Source of the DNA: Mycolicibacillus trivialis
GTDB taxonomy: Bacteria; Actinomycetota; Actinomycetes; Mycobacteriales; Mycobacteriaceae
DNA: 64,000 nucleotides
Direction of reading: 5' to 3'
Assembly: GCF_002102395.1 (NCBI RefSeq)
Contig: NZ_LQPZ01000037.1
Coordinates: 1 to 64,000 of the forward strand
The notes below the pieces were generated by a model. The model had not been told where the DNA came from, ran no database searches, and saw nothing but the letters and a program-made list of their open reading frames with translations. The position numbers were made by a program, and so were the translations under genes. This document shows, one piece after another, positions 8,685-21,865 of this stretch (positions are counted from its first letter, which is position 1; each line of letters opens with the position of its first letter).

Positions 8685-8863
8685 GCGACTACAAACTGTT
8701 CGTCTGCGTGCAGTGCGGCTTCGAGTACGACGAGGCCAAGGGCTGGCCGGAGGACGGCATCGACCCCGGCACCCGCTGGGCCGACATCCCCGAGGACTGG
8801 AGCTGCCCGGACTGCGGCGCCGCCAAAACCGACTTCGAGATGGTCGAGGTCGCCCGCCCGTGA
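8681..8863 (+). CDS. rubB: Rubredoxin (AlkG2/RubB type), copy 1
   Basis: 60-aa electron carrier for AlkB with two iron-binding loops, CVQCG (residues 9-13) and CPDCG (residues 42-46), four cysteines binding one Fe. Begins MSDYKLF, the second-rubredoxin type in mycobacterial alkB-rubA-rubB operons. 57 of 60 residues match the copy at 38686-38868. Here it directly follows alkB with an ATGA overlap; the usual first rubredoxin is missing. Confidence 0.95.
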   Translation: MSDYKLFVCVQCGFEYDEAKGWPEDGIDPGTRWADIPEDWSCPDCGAAKTDFEMVEVARP

Positions 8864-8898
8864 CCGCGCCGGGAGCACCGGCGACTAGTCTCGCCCGG

Positions 8899-9546
8899 GT
8901 GAGCCGAAACCCGCGGATGCCCTACGCCGAGGCATCCCGTGCGCTGCTGCGGGACTCGGTGCTCGACGCGATGCGCGAACTGCTGCTGGCCCGCGACTGG
9001 TCGGCGGTGACCCTGGCCGACGTGGCCGGGGCCGCCGGGGTGAGCCGGCAGACCATCTACAACGAGTTCGGGTCGCGGCACGGCCTGGCCCAGGGGTATG
9101 CGCTGCGGCTGGCCGACCAGCTCGTCGACGTCATCGACGCCGCCCTGGACAACAACGTCGGCGACATCCACGGCGCCTTCCTGGAGGGCTTCCGGCTGTT
9201 CTTCGCCCGGTCGGCCGCCGACCCGCTGGTGATCTCCCTGCTCACCGGTGTCGCCAAACCCGATCTGCTGCAGATCATCACCACCGACAGCGCGCCGATC
9301 ATCACCCACTGCTCGCAGCGGCTGACCACCACCTTCACCCACAGCTGGGTGCAGGTCAGCGACACCGACGCGGGCATCCTGGCCCGCGCGATCGTGCGGC
9401 TGGCGATCAGCTACGTGTCGATGCCGCCGGAATCCGACCACGACGTCGCCGCCGACCTGGCCCGGCTGTTCACCCCGGCCGCCGAGGCCTACGGCACGGT
9501 GCGCGACGACGCCGCGGTGCGGGACACCGACCGCGGCCACCGCTAG
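8899..9546 (+). CDS. alkX: TetR-family regulator of the alkane operon (AlkX-like)
   Basis: About 215-aa TetR repressor. The HTH is at roughly residues 38-60 ([30 protein letters not shown]); the C-terminal ligand domain ends [16 protein letters not shown]. It is third in the alkB-rubB-alkX operon, so it probably senses a hydrocarbon-derived ligand and autoregulates via the inverted repeats before alkB. Start is uncertain: GTG 8899 gives a length near the M. tuberculosis homolog; GTG 8860, overlapping the rubredoxin stop, would add 13 residues and be translationally coupled. Confidence 0.85.
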   Translation: MSRNPRMPYAEASRALLRDSVLDAMRELLLARDWSAVTLADVAGAAGVSRQTIYNEFGSRHGLAQGYALRLADQLVDVIDAALDNNVGDIHGAFLEGFRLFFARSAADPLVISLLTGVAKPDLLQIITTDSAPIITHCSQRLTTTFTHSWVQVSDTDAGILARAIVRLAISYVSMPPESDHDVAADLARLFTPAAEAYGTVRDDAAVRDTDRGHR

Positions 9547-9638
9547 CGTCGGGTCGGCCGCACCGGCAGCGCCGGGTGGTTCCGCCGTCGGTAACGTGTA
9601 GGCGAGCTATCCGATTCGACTTCGACGAAGGGCCCCTG

Positions 9639-11096
9639 ATGACTGTGACCGCCGACAGCCGCAACGGCATCGAGTACAAGGTCGCCGACCTGTCGCTGGC
9701 CGAGTTCGGCCGCAAGGAGATCCGGCTGGCCGAGCACGAGATGCCGGGCCTGATGGCGCTGCGGCGCGAGTACGCCGACGTCAACCCGCTGAAGGGGGCC
9801 CGAATCTCCGGGTCGCTGCACATGACCGTGCAGACCGCGGTGCTGATCGAGACGCTGGTCAGCCTGGGGGCGGAGGTCCGGTGGGCGTCCTGCAACATCT
9901 TCTCCACCCAGGACCACGCCGCCGCCGCGGTCGTCGTCGGCCCGCACGGCACCCCCGAGGAGCCGCAGGGCACCCCGGTTTTCGCCTGGAAGGGCGAGAC
10001 GCTCGAGGAGTACTGGTGGGCCGCCGAGCAGGCGCTGACCTGGGAGGGGGAGCCGGCCAACATGATCCTCGACGACGGCGGCGACGCCACCATGATGGTG
10101 CTGCGCGGCGCCCAGTACGAGAAGGCCGGCGTGGTGCCGCCGATCGAGGAGGACGACCCGGCCGAATGGAAGGTGTTCCTCACCCGGCTCGCGCAGCGGT
10201 TCGAGACCGACAAGACCAAGTGGACCCGCATCGCCGAGGCGGTGCGCGGGGTCACCGAGGAGACCACCACCGGGGTGCTGCGGCTCTACCAGTTCGCCGC
10301 CGCCGGTGAGCTGACCTTCCCCGCGATCAACGTCAACGACTCGGTCACCAAATCGAAGTTCGACAACAAGTACGGCTGCCGGCACTCGCTGATCGACGGC
10401 ATCAACCGCGGCACCGACGTGCTGATCGGCGGCAAGAAGGCGCTGGTCTGCGGCTTCGGTGACGTCGGCAAGGGCTCGGCGGAGTCGCTGGCCGGTCAGG
10501 GGGCGCGGGTGACGGTGACCGAGATCGACCCGATCAACGCACTGCAGGCGCTGATGGAGGGCTATGACGTGGAGACCGTCGAGCAGGCCATCGCCGACGC
10601 CGACATCGTCATCACCACCACCGGCAACAAGGACATCATCACCCTCGAGCACATGAAGGCGATGAAGGACCAGGCGATCCTGGGCAACATCGGCCACTTC
10701 GACAACGAGATCCAGATGGCCGCCCTGGAACGCTCCGGCGCGGTCCGCGACACCATCAAACCGCAGGTCGACCAGTGGACCTTCCCGGACACCGGCAAGT
10801 CGATCATCGTGCTCTCCGAAGGCCGGCTGCTCAACCTGGGCAACGCCACCGGCCACCCGTCGTTCGTGATGAGCAACAGCTTCTCCAACCAGGTCATCGC
10901 CCAGATCGAGCTGTGGACCAAAAACGACCAGTACGACAACGAGGTGTACCGGCTGCCCAAGCACCTCGACGAGAAGGTCGCGCGCATCCACGTCGAGGCC
11001 CTCGGCGGCACCCTGACCAAGCTGACCAAGGACCAGGCCGAGTACATCGGCGTCGACGTCGAGGGCCCCTACAAACCCGACCACTACCGGTACTGA
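9639..11096 (+). CDS. sahH: S-adenosylhomocysteinase
   Basis: 485-aa NAD-dependent enzyme hydrolysing S-adenosylhomocysteine to adenosine and homocysteine, keeping methyltransferases running. Visible: substrate-binding [18 protein letters not shown], the [11 protein letters not shown] signature, the Rossmann motif [13 protein letters not shown] at ~residues 268-280, and the family C-terminus KPDHYRY. An insert at ~residues 150-190 ([10 protein letters not shown]..) is of the long bacterial type. Start at ATG 9639 before [20 protein letters not shown]. Flanking genes are unrelated (alkX upstream, dosR downstream). Confidence 0.97.
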   Translation: MTVTADSRNGIEYKVADLSLAEFGRKEIRLAEHEMPGLMALRREYADVNPLKGARISGSLHMTVQTAVLIETLVSLGAEVRWASCNIFSTQDHAAAAVVVGPHGTPEEPQGTPVFAWKGETLEEYWWAAEQALTWEGEPANMILDDGGDATMMVLRGAQYEKAGVVPPIEEDDPAEWKVFLTRLAQRFETDKTKWTRIAEAVRGVTEETTTGVLRLYQFAAAGELTFPAINVNDSVTKSKFDNKYGCRHSLIDGINRGTDVLIGGKKALVCGFGDVGKGSAESLAGQGARVTVTEIDPINALQALMEGYDVETVEQAIADADIVITTTGNKDIITLEHMKAMKDQAILGNIGHFDNEIQMAALERSGAVRDTIKPQVDQWTFPDTGKSIIVLSEGRLLNLGNATGHPSFVMSNSFSNQVIAQIELWTKNDQYDNEVYRLPKHLDEKVARIHVEALGGTLTKLTKDQAEYIGVDVEGPYKPDHYRY

Positions 11097-11198
11097 CCGA
11101 CCCGCCGGGCCCGCCTGCGTTGCCTCCGCCGTCGTGACATCGGAGAATCGGGACAGGCGAGGTCGGCGGCGGGGCCGCGGGCCGGCGAGGAGGCGGGC

Positions 11199-14572
<3,374 letters not shown>

Positions 14573-14644
14573 CGGCCTGCCTTCCCTCGGCCGGGCCGTC
14601 GCCCGGCTGCTGCTCCCAGCATGGCCTGCCGTGGGGCGCGTGCG

Positions 14645-14664
14645 CAGGGGCCGAAGGTCCCGGC
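14645..14664. promoter_or_regulatory. DosR-box-like site a (nitroreductase/tgs1 divergent promoter)
   Basis: Scored by hand against TTSGGGACTWWAGTCCCSAA: 13 of 20 positions agree, with the right half-site GGTCCCG intact. First of three sites between the divergent nitroreductase and tgs1 genes. Confidence 0.5.
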
Positions 14665-14666
14665 CG

Positions 14667-14686
14667 GCAGGGACTTTCCCCGCCAG
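14667..14686. promoter_or_regulatory. DosR-box-like site b
   Basis: 12 of 20 matches to the DosR consensus, with the left half GGGACTTT perfect (14670-14677) and a weak right half. Its half-site lies exactly 20 bp before that of site c, two helical turns, as expected for cooperative tandem binding. Confidence 0.5.
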
Positions 14687-14706
14687 GTCGGGACTTCCGG
14701 CCCTGG
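14687..14706. promoter_or_regulatory. DosR-box-like site c
   Basis: 13 of 20 matches; TCGGGACTT left half and CCC right half. About 80 bp before the tgs1 ATG, a sensible distance for activation of tgs1; on the other side 115 bp from the nitroreductase start. Confidence 0.55.
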
Positions 14707-14785
14707 TGCGGGCCCCCCGGCGGCACCGATAGTGAAGTCGTGGGTCGCGCCCGTATCGGCCCCGAGACCTCGGGAGGTCACCGCC

Positions 14786-16189
14786 ATGGATCGGATGGGA
14801 GTGCTCGACGCCGGATTCCTGCAGGCCGAGGATTCCGACCGCCACGTCAGCTTGGCCATCGGCGGGCTGGCCGTGCTGGAGGGGCCGGCCCCCGACTACG
14901 ACCGGCTGCTGACCACGCTGGGGGCGCGGATGTCGGCGTGCCCCCGCTTCAAGCAGCGGATCCGGTTGCGCCCGTTGGACATCGGGCCGCCGGAATGGGT
15001 CGACGACGAGGACTTTCAGTTGCGGCGCCATGTGCGGCGCGTCGGTGTGCCCGCTCCCGGCGGTGAGGCCGAACTGCACGCGCTGGTCGCCGAGATGATG
15101 TCGTGGCGGCTGGACCGCACCCGCCCGCTGTGGGAGATCTGGATCATCGAAGGTCTGGCCGAGAACCGCTGGGCGATGCTGATGAAGGTGCACCACTGCA
15201 TCGCCGACGGCATCGCGACCGCGCACATGCTGGCCGGACTGTCCGACGACGGCGTGGCGGCCGCCTACCCGCCGCCCGAGGCGCCCGGCCCGGTCGTGGC
15301 GGCGCAGGCCGCCCGCGCCGACGGGGGGAGCGGCTGGCTGGCCGGGCTGCGCGACGCCTCGGTGTCGGCGGCAGCGGTGACCGCCCGCGCGGTGCGCGGG
15401 GCGGGGGAGATCACCGCCGGGCTGCTGCGCCCGGCCGCCACGTCGTCGCTCAACGGTCCGATGACCGGCCGCCGCCGCTACGCCGCGGTCCGGGTCCCGC
15501 TCGCCGATGTGCGGCGGGTCTGCCGGACCTTCGACGTCACCGTCAACGACGTGGCGCTGGCGGCGCTCGCCGAGAGCTACCGCGACACCCTCATCCGGCA
15601 CGGCGAGATCCCGCAGCACGATTCGCTGCGCACGCTGGTCCCGGTGTCGGTGCGCGGCGACGACGAGGCCGACCGCACCGACAACCGGGTGTCGGTGATG
15701 CTGCCGTACCTGCCGGTGGAGGAGGCCAACCCGGTGCAGCGGCTGCGGATGGTGCGGGCCCGGATGGCGCGCACCAAATCCGCCGGCCAGCGGCAGGCCG
15801 GGAGCGCCGCGGTCGGCATCGCCAACGCGGTGGTGCCCTACCCGCTGACCGCGTGGGCGGTGCGGCTGGCCACCCGGCTGCCGCAGCGCGGCGTCGTCGC
15901 ACTGGCCACCAACGTGCCCGGCCCGTCGCGGCCGCTGTCGATCATGGGCTGCCGGGTGCTGGCCGTGCTGCCGGTGCCGCCGATCGCGATGCGGCTGCGC
16001 ACCGGGGTGGCGATCCTCAGCTACGCCGACGAGCTGTACTTCGGGGTGCTGGCCGACTTCGACGCGCTGCCCGACATCGATGAGCTGGTCGGTGGTATCC
16101 GGGTGGCGGTCAGCCGGCTGGTGGCGGCCGGCAAGCGGCGCAAGACCGCGCGTGACCGCCGCGGACTGCAGCTGGTCGTCAACGCCTGA
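14786..16189 (+). CDS. tgs1: Wax ester synthase/diacylglycerol acyltransferase (Tgs1-like)
   Basis: 467-aa WS/DGAT enzyme making triacylglycerol from diacylglycerol and acyl-CoA for storage lipid in non-replicating cells. Catalytic motif HHCIADG (HHxxxDG) is intact at ~residues 136-142. Later conserved segments: NDVALAALAESYRD, LVPVSVRGDDE, LATNVPGPSRPLSIMGCRV. ATG at 14786 has GGGAGGT about 8 nt upstream. Divergent from the Acg-like gene with DosR-type boxes between, matching the Rv3130c-Rv3131 arrangement I recall from M. tuberculosis. It is probably DosR-activated. Confidence 0.92.
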   Translation: MDRMGVLDAGFLQAEDSDRHVSLAIGGLAVLEGPAPDYDRLLTTLGARMSACPRFKQRIRLRPLDIGPPEWVDDEDFQLRRHVRRVGVPAPGGEAELHALVAEMMSWRLDRTRPLWEIWIIEGLAENRWAMLMKVHHCIADGIATAHMLAGLSDDGVAAAYPPPEAPGPVVAAQAARADGGSGWLAGLRDASVSAAAVTARAVRGAGEITAGLLRPAATSSLNGPMTGRRRYAAVRVPLADVRRVCRTFDVTVNDVALAALAESYRDTLIRHGEIPQHDSLRTLVPVSVRGDDEADRTDNRVSVMLPYLPVEEANPVQRLRMVRARMARTKSAGQRQAGSAAVGIANAVVPYPLTAWAVRLATRLPQRGVVALATNVPGPSRPLSIMGCRVLAVLPVPPIAMRLRTGVAILSYADELYFGVLADFDALPDIDELVGGIRVAVSRLVAAGKRRKTARDRRGLQLVVNA

Positions 16190-16217
16190 ACGCGGCGCAC
16201 CGCGCTAGGCTGCGCGG

Positions 16218-16850
16218 GTGCTGATCGCGATCGAAGGGGTGGACGGCGCCGGCAAGCGCACCCTGGCGGCGGGCCTGCGGGCTCGCTGGGAGCAGCGGGG
16301 CCGCTCGGTGGCGGCACTGGCGTTCCCGCGCTACCGGCAGTCGATCACCGCGGACCTGGCGGCCGAGGCGCTGCACGGCGAGCACGGCGACCTGGCCGAC
16401 TCGGTGTACGCGATGGCGGTGCTGTTCGCCCTGGACCGCGCCGCCGCGCGCGCCGACATCGCCGCGGCGTGCCGCGACCACGACATCGTGCTGCTGGACC
16501 GCTACGTCGCCTCCAACGCCGCCTACAGCGCCGCGCGGCTGCACCAGGACGCCGGCGGCCCGATGGTCGACTGGGTGCACCGCCTCGAGTACGACCGGTT
16601 GGCGCTGCCGGCACCGGACCGGCAGGTGTTGCTGGCGGTGCCCACCGAGCTCGCCGGCGAACGGGCCCGGCACCGCGCGCGACACGAGGCCGACCGGGCC
16701 CGCGACAGCTACGAACGCGACACCGGTTTGCAGGCCCGCACCGGGGCGGTCTACGCCGGGCTGGCCGCCGCCGGCTGGGGCGGGCGCTGGCGGGTGGCCG
16801 GCGTCGACACCGACCCGGGTGAACTGGCGGCCGAGCTCGTCGGCGACTGA
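16218..16850 (+). CDS. tmk: Thymidylate kinase
   Basis: 210-aa kinase phosphorylating dTMP to dTDP. P-loop GVDGAGKRTLA at residues 7-17, DR motif LLDRYVASNAAYSAARL, and the LID region near RDSYERDTGLQARTGAVY. The mycobacterial type carries Arg rather than Ser/Thr context in the P-loop (GKRT), as seen here. Start GTG at 16218 gives MLIAIEGVDG. Lies 88 bp upstream of mtrA, the conserved mycobacterial order. Confidence 0.96.
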   Translation: MLIAIEGVDGAGKRTLAAGLRARWEQRGRSVAALAFPRYRQSITADLAAEALHGEHGDLADSVYAMAVLFALDRAAARADIAAACRDHDIVLLDRYVASNAAYSAARLHQDAGGPMVDWVHRLEYDRLALPAPDRQVLLAVPTELAGERARHRARHEADRARDSYERDTGLQARTGAVYAGLAAAGWGGRWRVAGVDTDPGELAAELVGD

Positions 16851-16909
16851 GGTCGAACACGCCGTTTCGGGCTGATCGGTGCAGCTACCGGCGTGTGGTA
16901 GCCGGGTTT

Positions 16910-16927
16910 TGTCACGATCTGGTGACA
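16910..16927. promoter_or_regulatory. Inverted repeat TGTCAC-N6-GTGACA in the mtrA promoter region
   Basis: Perfect 6-bp arms (16910-16915, 16922-16927) separated by GATCTG, ending 11 bp before the mtrA ATG. Because GTCAC-type half-sites are reported in MtrA binding motifs, autoregulation is possible, but MtrA sites are usually direct repeats. It could also be a 5'-leader hairpin limiting initiation. Confidence 0.35.
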
Positions 16928-16938
16928 CCATAGACGCC

Positions 16939-17616
16939 ATGAAACAAAGGATCCTTGTCGTCGACGACGACGCCTCGTTGGCCGAGATGCTCACCATCGT
17001 GCTGCGTGGGGAGGGTTTCGACACCGCGGTCGTCGGTGACGGCACCCAGGCGCTGACCGCGGTGCGCGAGTTGCGGCCTGATCTGGTGCTGCTGGATTTG
17101 ATGTTGCCGGGCATGAACGGCATCGACGTCTGCCGGGTGCTGCGTGGCGACTCCGGCGTGCCGATCGTGATGCTCACCGCCAAGAGCGACACCGTCGACG
17201 TGGTGCTGGGGCTGGAGTCCGGCGCCGACGACTACATCGTCAAACCGTTCAAGCCCAAGGAACTGGTGGCCCGGGTGCGGGCGCGGCTGCGGCGCAACGA
17301 CGACGAGCCCGCCGAGCTGCTCTCGATCGGCGACATCGAGATCGACGTGCCCGCCCACAAGGTGACCCGCCAGGGCGAACAGATCTCGCTCACCCCGCTG
17401 GAGTTCGACCTGCTGGTGGCGTTGGCGCGCAAGCCGCGGCAGGTGTTCACCCGGGATGTGCTCCTCGAGCAGGTGTGGGGATACCGGCACCCGGCCGACA
17501 CCCGGCTGGTGAACGTGCATGTGCAGCGGTTGCGGGCCAAGGTGGAGAAGGACCCGGAGAACCCGCAGGTGGTGCTGACCGTCCGAGGGGTGGGGTACAA
17601 GGCCGGACCCCCGTGA
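16939..17616 (+). CDS. mtrA: Response regulator MtrA (OmpR/PhoB family)
   Basis: 225-aa essential-type response regulator coordinating cell division, dnaA and osmotic stress with MtrB and LpqB. Receiver domain with Asp10-Asp11 and phospho-Asp53 ([11 protein letters not shown]), Lys in [13 protein letters not shown], and a winged-helix C-terminal domain ([33 protein letters not shown]). ATG at 16939 is preferred; upstream codons to 16879 are not conserved. 22 bp before mtrB. Confidence 0.97.
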   Translation: MKQRILVVDDDASLAEMLTIVLRGEGFDTAVVGDGTQALTAVRELRPDLVLLDLMLPGMNGIDVCRVLRGDSGVPIVMLTAKSDTVDVVLGLESGADDYIVKPFKPKELVARVRARLRRNDDEPAELLSIGDIEIDVPAHKVTRQGEQISLTPLEFDLLVALARKPRQVFTRDVLLEQVWGYRHPADTRLVNVHVQRLRAKVEKDPENPQVVLTVRGVGYKAGPP

Positions 17617-17638
17617 TCGGAGCCGGGGTGCGCCGCCG

Positions 17639-19282
17639 ATGATCTGGAGTTCACGGCGGCGCATCCGCCGCTCCACCCCGCTGCTGCGGGGCCTGACGGC
17701 GCTGAGCCGCGCGGTGAGCGTGGTGTGGCGGCGTTCCCTGCAACTGCGGGTGGTGGTGCTGACCCTGGGGCTGTCGCTGGCGGTGATCCTGGCACTCGGG
17801 TTCGTGCTCACCAGCCAGGTCACCGACCGGGTGCTCGACGTGAAGGTGCGCGCGGCCACCGAGCAGATCGAGCACGCCCGCGCCACCGTCAGCGGCGTCG
17901 TCGGCGGCGAGGAGGCCCGGTCGCTGTCCTCGAGCCTGCAGCTGGGTCGCAACACCTTGACCTCCAAGACCGACCCGAGTTCCGGTGCGGGGCTGGCCGG
18001 GCCGTTCGACGCCGTGCTGGTGGTGCCCGGCGACGGTCCGCGGGCGGCCACCGCCGCAGGCCCGGTCGATCAGGTCCCGCCCGCCCTGCGCGACTTCGTG
18101 CGCGCCGGGCAGGTCAGCTACCAATACACCACCGTGCACACCGACGGTTTCTCCGGACCCGCGCTGATCGTCGGCAGCCCCACCATGTCCAAGGTCAGCA
18201 ACCTCGAGCTGTACCTGATCTTCCCGCTCAACAGCGAACAGACCACGATCAAGCTGGTGCGGGGCACGATGGCCACCGGCGGGCTGGTGCTGCTGGTGCT
18301 GCTGGCCGGCATCGCCCTGCTGGTGTCCCGGCAGGTGGTGCTGCCGGTGCGGGCCGCGGCGCGCACCGCCGAACGGTTCGCCGAGGGTTACCTCTCCGAG
18401 CGGATGCCGGTGCGCGGTGAGGACGACATGGCCCGGCTGGCGGTGTCGTTCAACGACATGGCCGAGAGCCTGTCCCGCCAGATCGAGCAGCTGGAGGAAT
18501 TCGGAAACCTGCAGCGCCGCTTCACCTCCGACGTCAGCCACGAGCTGCGCACCCCGCTGACCACGGTGCGGATGGCCGCCGACCTCATCTACGACCACGT
18601 CGACGAACTGGACCCGGCGCTGCGGCGCTCCACCGAACTGATGGTCAACGAACTCGACCGGTTCGAACTGCTGCTCAACGACCTGCTGGAGATCTCCCGC
18701 CACGACGCCGGGGTGGCCGAGTTGTCGGTGGAGGCCATCGACCTGCGGGCCACGGTCAGTGCGGCGCTGGACAGCGTCGGGCACCTGGCCGCCGAGGCCG
18801 GGGTCGAACTGGAGCAGGACCTGCCCGACCACGAGGTGATCGCCGAGGTCGACACCCGCCGGGTGGAACGCATCCTGCGCAACCTGATCGCCAACGCCAT
18901 CGACCACGCCGAGCACAAACCGGTGCAGATCCGGATGGCCGCCGACGTGGACACCGTCGCGGTCACCGTCCGCGACCACGGGGTGGGGCTGCGCCCCGGT
19001 GAGGAGAAGCTGGTGTTCAGCCGGTTCTGGCGCGCCGACCCGTCCCGGGTGCGCCGCTCGGGCGGCACCGGCCTGGGCCTGGCGATCAGCGTCGAGGACG
19101 CCCGGCTGCACCAGGGCCGGTTGGAGGCGTGGGGGGAGCCGGGCAACGGCGCCTGCTTCCGGCTGACCCTGCCGCTGGTGCGCGGCCACAAGGTCACCAC
19201 CAGCCCGCTGCCGCTGAAACCGATCCTCCCTGAACGCAACCCCGCCGCCCGGGCGCCCGAGACGGTCGAGGACACCCCATGA
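17639..19282 (+). CDS. mtrB: Sensor histidine kinase MtrB
   Basis: 547-aa membrane kinase. TM1 at ~residues 38-60 ([20 protein letters not shown]), extracytoplasmic sensor, TM2 at ~208-228 ([15 protein letters not shown]), HAMP, then phospho-His301 in [16 protein letters not shown], and N, G1, G2 boxes ([35 protein letters not shown]). The long juxtamembrane and sensor sequence is of the mycobacterial MtrB type. Stop overlaps the lpqB ATG (ATGA), consistent with a three-gene operon. Confidence 0.97.
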   Translation: MIWSSRRRIRRSTPLLRGLTALSRAVSVVWRRSLQLRVVVLTLGLSLAVILALGFVLTSQVTDRVLDVKVRAATEQIEHARATVSGVVGGEEARSLSSSLQLGRNTLTSKTDPSSGAGLAGPFDAVLVVPGDGPRAATAAGPVDQVPPALRDFVRAGQVSYQYTTVHTDGFSGPALIVGSPTMSKVSNLELYLIFPLNSEQTTIKLVRGTMATGGLVLLVLLAGIALLVSRQVVLPVRAAARTAERFAEGYLSERMPVRGEDDMARLAVSFNDMAESLSRQIEQLEEFGNLQRRFTSDVSHELRTPLTTVRMAADLIYDHVDELDPALRRSTELMVNELDRFELLLNDLLEISRHDAGVAELSVEAIDLRATVSAALDSVGHLAAEAGVELEQDLPDHEVIAEVDTRRVERILRNLIANAIDHAEHKPVQIRMAADVDTVAVTVRDHGVGLRPGEEKLVFSRFWRADPSRVRRSGGTGLGLAISVEDARLHQGRLEAWGEPGNGACFRLTLPLVRGHKVTTSPLPLKPILPERNPAARAPETVEDTP

Positions 19283-21027
19283 CCGCGCGGCTGCTGACCG
19301 TCCTGCTGGCGGCGGCGCTGGCGCTGTCCGGCTGCGCCGGGGTGCCGAGTTCCTCGGCGCCGCAGGCGATCGGCACCGTCAAGCGGGCCGCGCCGCCGAA
19401 CCTGCCCAAACCCACCCCGGACATGGAACCCGAGGTGCTGCTGCGCGAGTTCCTCAAAGCCACCGCCGACCCGGCCAACCGGCACCTCGCGGCCCGGCAG
19501 TTCCTCACCCAGGCCGCCTCCGACGGCTGGGACGACGCCGGTCGCGCCACCCTGATCGACAACGTCCGGTTCGAGCAGACCCGTGACCCGCAGAAGGTGT
19601 CGGTGGCGATGAGCGCCGACATCCTGGGCACCCTGTCGGACATCGGGGTGTTCGAGACCGCCGCGGGCCGGCTGCCCGACCCGGGGCCGATCGAACTGGT
19701 CCGGACCGCGGAGGGCTGGCGCATCGACCGGCTGCCCAACGGCGTCTTCCTGGACTGGCAGCAGTTCCAGGAGACCTACAAACGCAACACCCTGTACTTC
19801 GTCGACCCCACCGGGCAGACCATGGTGCCCGACCCGCGCTACGTCGCGGTCTCCGATCCCGACCAGCTGGCCACCGAACTGGTCTCCAAGCTGGTCGCCG
19901 GACCGCGCCCGGAGATGGAGCGCAGCGTGCGCAACCTACTGGCCTCGCCGCTGCGGCTCAACGGCCCGGTGACCCGCGCCGACGGCGGCAGCACCGGCAT
20001 CGGCCGCGGCTACGGCGGGGCGCGCATCGACCTGCAGGGGCTGACCACCACCGACCGGCAGAGCACCAAACTGCTCGCGGCGCAACTCATCTGGACCCTG
20101 GTGCGCGCCGACATCAAGGGCCCGTATGTGATCGACACCGACGGTACCGCGCTCGACGACCGGTTCGCCGAGGGCTGGAGCACCGCCGACGTGGCCGCCA
20201 CCGACCCCGGCTCGGCCGAGGGCGCCGCCGCCGGCATCCACGCGCTGGTCGGCGGGGCGCTGGCCGGTGTCGACGGCCAGCGCTCGGTCACCGTGCCCGG
20301 GGCTTTCGGCGCCACCACCGATCAGCTGTCGGCGGCGCTGTCCCGCGACGGCCGGCGGGCCGCCTCGGTGGTCGGCGAGCCGGACAAGGCCACGCTGTGG
20401 ATCGGGGAGCTGGGCGGCGGGGCCGGGCAGGCCGCCGAGGGCCGCACCCTGTCGCGGCCCAGCTGGTCGCTGGACGACGCGGTGTGGGTGGTGGTCGACG
20501 GCAAACTGGTGCTGCGGGTGATCCGGGAGGCCGCCTCCGGGCGCCCGGCGCACCTGCCGGTGGACAGCTCCGCGGTCGCCGCCCGCTTCCCGGGCGAGAT
20601 CGCCGAACTGCAGCTGTCCCGCGACGGCACCCGCGCGGCGATGGTCATCGGCGGCGAGGTCGTGCTGGCCGGGGTGGAGCAGACCTCGACCGGCCAGTTC
20701 GCCCTGGTCTACCCGCGCCGGCTGGGATTCGGGCTGGGCTCGTCGGTGGTGTCGCTGTCCTGGCGCACCGGCGATGACATGGCGGTCAGCCGCACCGACC
20801 CGGAGCATCCGGTGTCCTACGTCAACCTCGACGGGGTCAACTCCGACGCCACCGCCCGCAACCTGCACGCACCGGTGTCGGTGATCGCCGCCGATCCGTC
20901 GGCGGTCTACGTCGCCGACCCGCGCGGGGTGATGGTGCTCTCGGCGGTCAACCCGCCGCAGGAGCCGGCCTGGACGCCGGTGGCGCCGTTCCAGTCGCCC
21001 GGCGCGGTACCGGTGCTGCCCGGGTAG
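19279..21027 (+). CDS. lpqB: Lipoprotein LpqB
   Basis: 582-aa exported lipoprotein, accessory to MtrAB signalling. Signal peptide with lipobox LSGC, lipidated Cys19, preceded by a hydrophobic [11 protein letters not shown] run. Central region resembles a GerMN-like domain ([14 protein letters not shown].. VSKLVAGP), and the C-terminal ~300 residues form a beta-propeller-like region ([45 protein letters not shown]). Start codon overlaps the mtrB stop. Confidence 0.95.
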   Translation: MTARLLTVLLAAALALSGCAGVPSSSAPQAIGTVKRAAPPNLPKPTPDMEPEVLLREFLKATADPANRHLAARQFLTQAASDGWDDAGRATLIDNVRFEQTRDPQKVSVAMSADILGTLSDIGVFETAAGRLPDPGPIELVRTAEGWRIDRLPNGVFLDWQQFQETYKRNTLYFVDPTGQTMVPDPRYVAVSDPDQLATELVSKLVAGPRPEMERSVRNLLASPLRLNGPVTRADGGSTGIGRGYGGARIDLQGLTTTDRQSTKLLAAQLIWTLVRADIKGPYVIDTDGTALDDRFAEGWSTADVAATDPGSAEGAAAGIHALVGGALAGVDGQRSVTVPGAFGATTDQLSAALSRDGRRAASVVGEPDKATLWIGELGGGAGQAAEGRTLSRPSWSLDDAVWVVVDGKLVLRVIREAASGRPAHLPVDSSAVAARFPGEIAELQLSRDGTRAAMVIGGEVVLAGVEQTSTGQFALVYPRRLGFGLGSSVVSLSWRTGDDMAVSRTDPEHPVSYVNLDGVNSDATARNLHAPVSVIAADPSAVYVADPRGVMVLSAVNPPQEPAWTPVAPFQSPGAVPVLPG

Positions 21028-21030
21028 CAC

Positions 21031-21049
21031 CCCGGCGAGGCCCGCCGGG
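21031..21049. terminator. GC-rich hairpin between convergent lpqB and slipin
   Basis: CCCGGCG-AGGCC-CGCCGGG, a perfect 7-bp stem with a 5-nt loop in the 37-bp gap between two converging genes. No T-run follows, as is common in mycobacteria; it may act bidirectionally. Confidence 0.5.
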
Positions 21050-21064
21050 CGGCTCGGATGCGGT

Positions 21065-21865
21065 TCAGTCGTCGCGGCCGTTGACCGCGTCGGCGACCTC
21101 GGCGAGCAGCCGCGGGTGCCGCAGGAACGGGGTGATGATGTCGACCGGCAGCGGGAACACCACCGTCGAGTTCTGGTCGGCGCCCAACTCCAGCAGCGTC
21201 TGCAGGTAGCGCAGCTGCAACGACGCCGGGCTCTTCGACAGGGTCTCGGCGGCCGCCCGCAACTCCTCGGAGGCCTGCAGCTCGCCGCGGGCGCTGATCA
21301 CCTTGGCCCGCCGCTCCCGTTCGGCCTCGGCCTCCCGCGCCATCGCCCGCTGCATCGACTCCGGGATCTCCACGTCCTTGATCTCGACGACCCGGACCTG
21401 CACCCCCCACGGTTCGGTCTGCTTCTCGATGATCACCCGCAGGTCGGCGTTGAGGTCCTCACGGTGGGCCAGCAGGGTGTCCAGGTCGGCGCGCCCGAGC
21501 AGTGAGCGCAGCGTGGTCTGGGCGATCTGGGAGGTTGCGACCGCGTAGTTCTCCACCGCCATGATGGCCTTGACCGGATCGATCACCTGGAACATCACCA
21601 CCGCGTTGACCCGCGCCGGCACGTTGTCCCGGGTGATGAGTTCCTGCGGGGGGATGGTCAGGGTCACCACCCGCTGGTCCACCCGGTCCATCTTGTCGGC
21701 CAGCGGCAGCAGGAATTTCAGCCCCGGCTGGTACAGCGGGCGCAGATGGCCCATCCGGAACACCACGCCGCGCTCGTACTCGCGCAGCACGGTCAGCGAC
21801 AGCACGGCGAGCACCGCCAGCACCGTCAGCACACCGGCGACCACGATGACCATCGGTCCGCTCAC
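21065..21865 (-). CDS. Slipin/stomatin-like SPFH (band 7) membrane protein
   Basis: 266-aa membrane-anchored SPFH protein. N-terminal hydrophobic anchor (VIVVAGVLTVLAVLAVLSLTV), then the stomatin core: REYERGVVFRMGHLRPLYQPGLKFLLP, RVDQRVVTLTIPPQELITRDNV, QTTLRSLLGRADLD, and the coiled coil REAEAERERRAKVISARGEL. Likely a bilayer microdomain scaffold affecting partner membrane proteins. Start GTG 21865 overlaps the preceding stop (GTGA); an ATG at 21853 is an alternative. Last gene of the norB operon, which suggests support of the NO reductase or its membrane environment (inference). Confidence 0.9.
   Translation of the reverse strand: MSGPMVIVVAGVLTVLAVLAVLSLTVLREYERGVVFRMGHLRPLYQPGLKFLLPLADKMDRVDQRVVTLTIPPQELITRDNVPARVNAVVMFQVIDPVKAIMAVENYAVATSQIAQTTLRSLLGRADLDTLLAHREDLNADLRVIIEKQTEPWGVQVRVVEIKDVEIPESMQRAMAREAEAERERRAKVISARGELQASEELRAAAETLSKSPASLQLRYLQTLLELGADQNSTVVFPLPVDIITPFLRHPRLLAEVADAVNGRDD

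Noticed and set aside
9547-9638. Possible SAH riboswitch before sahH
   Set aside because: The 92-bp leader shows no paired core that I could identify and is short for this riboswitch class.
11148-11154. DosR half-site TCGGGAC upstream of dosR
   Set aside because: Only one half is present with no symmetrical partner; not enough to call autoregulation.
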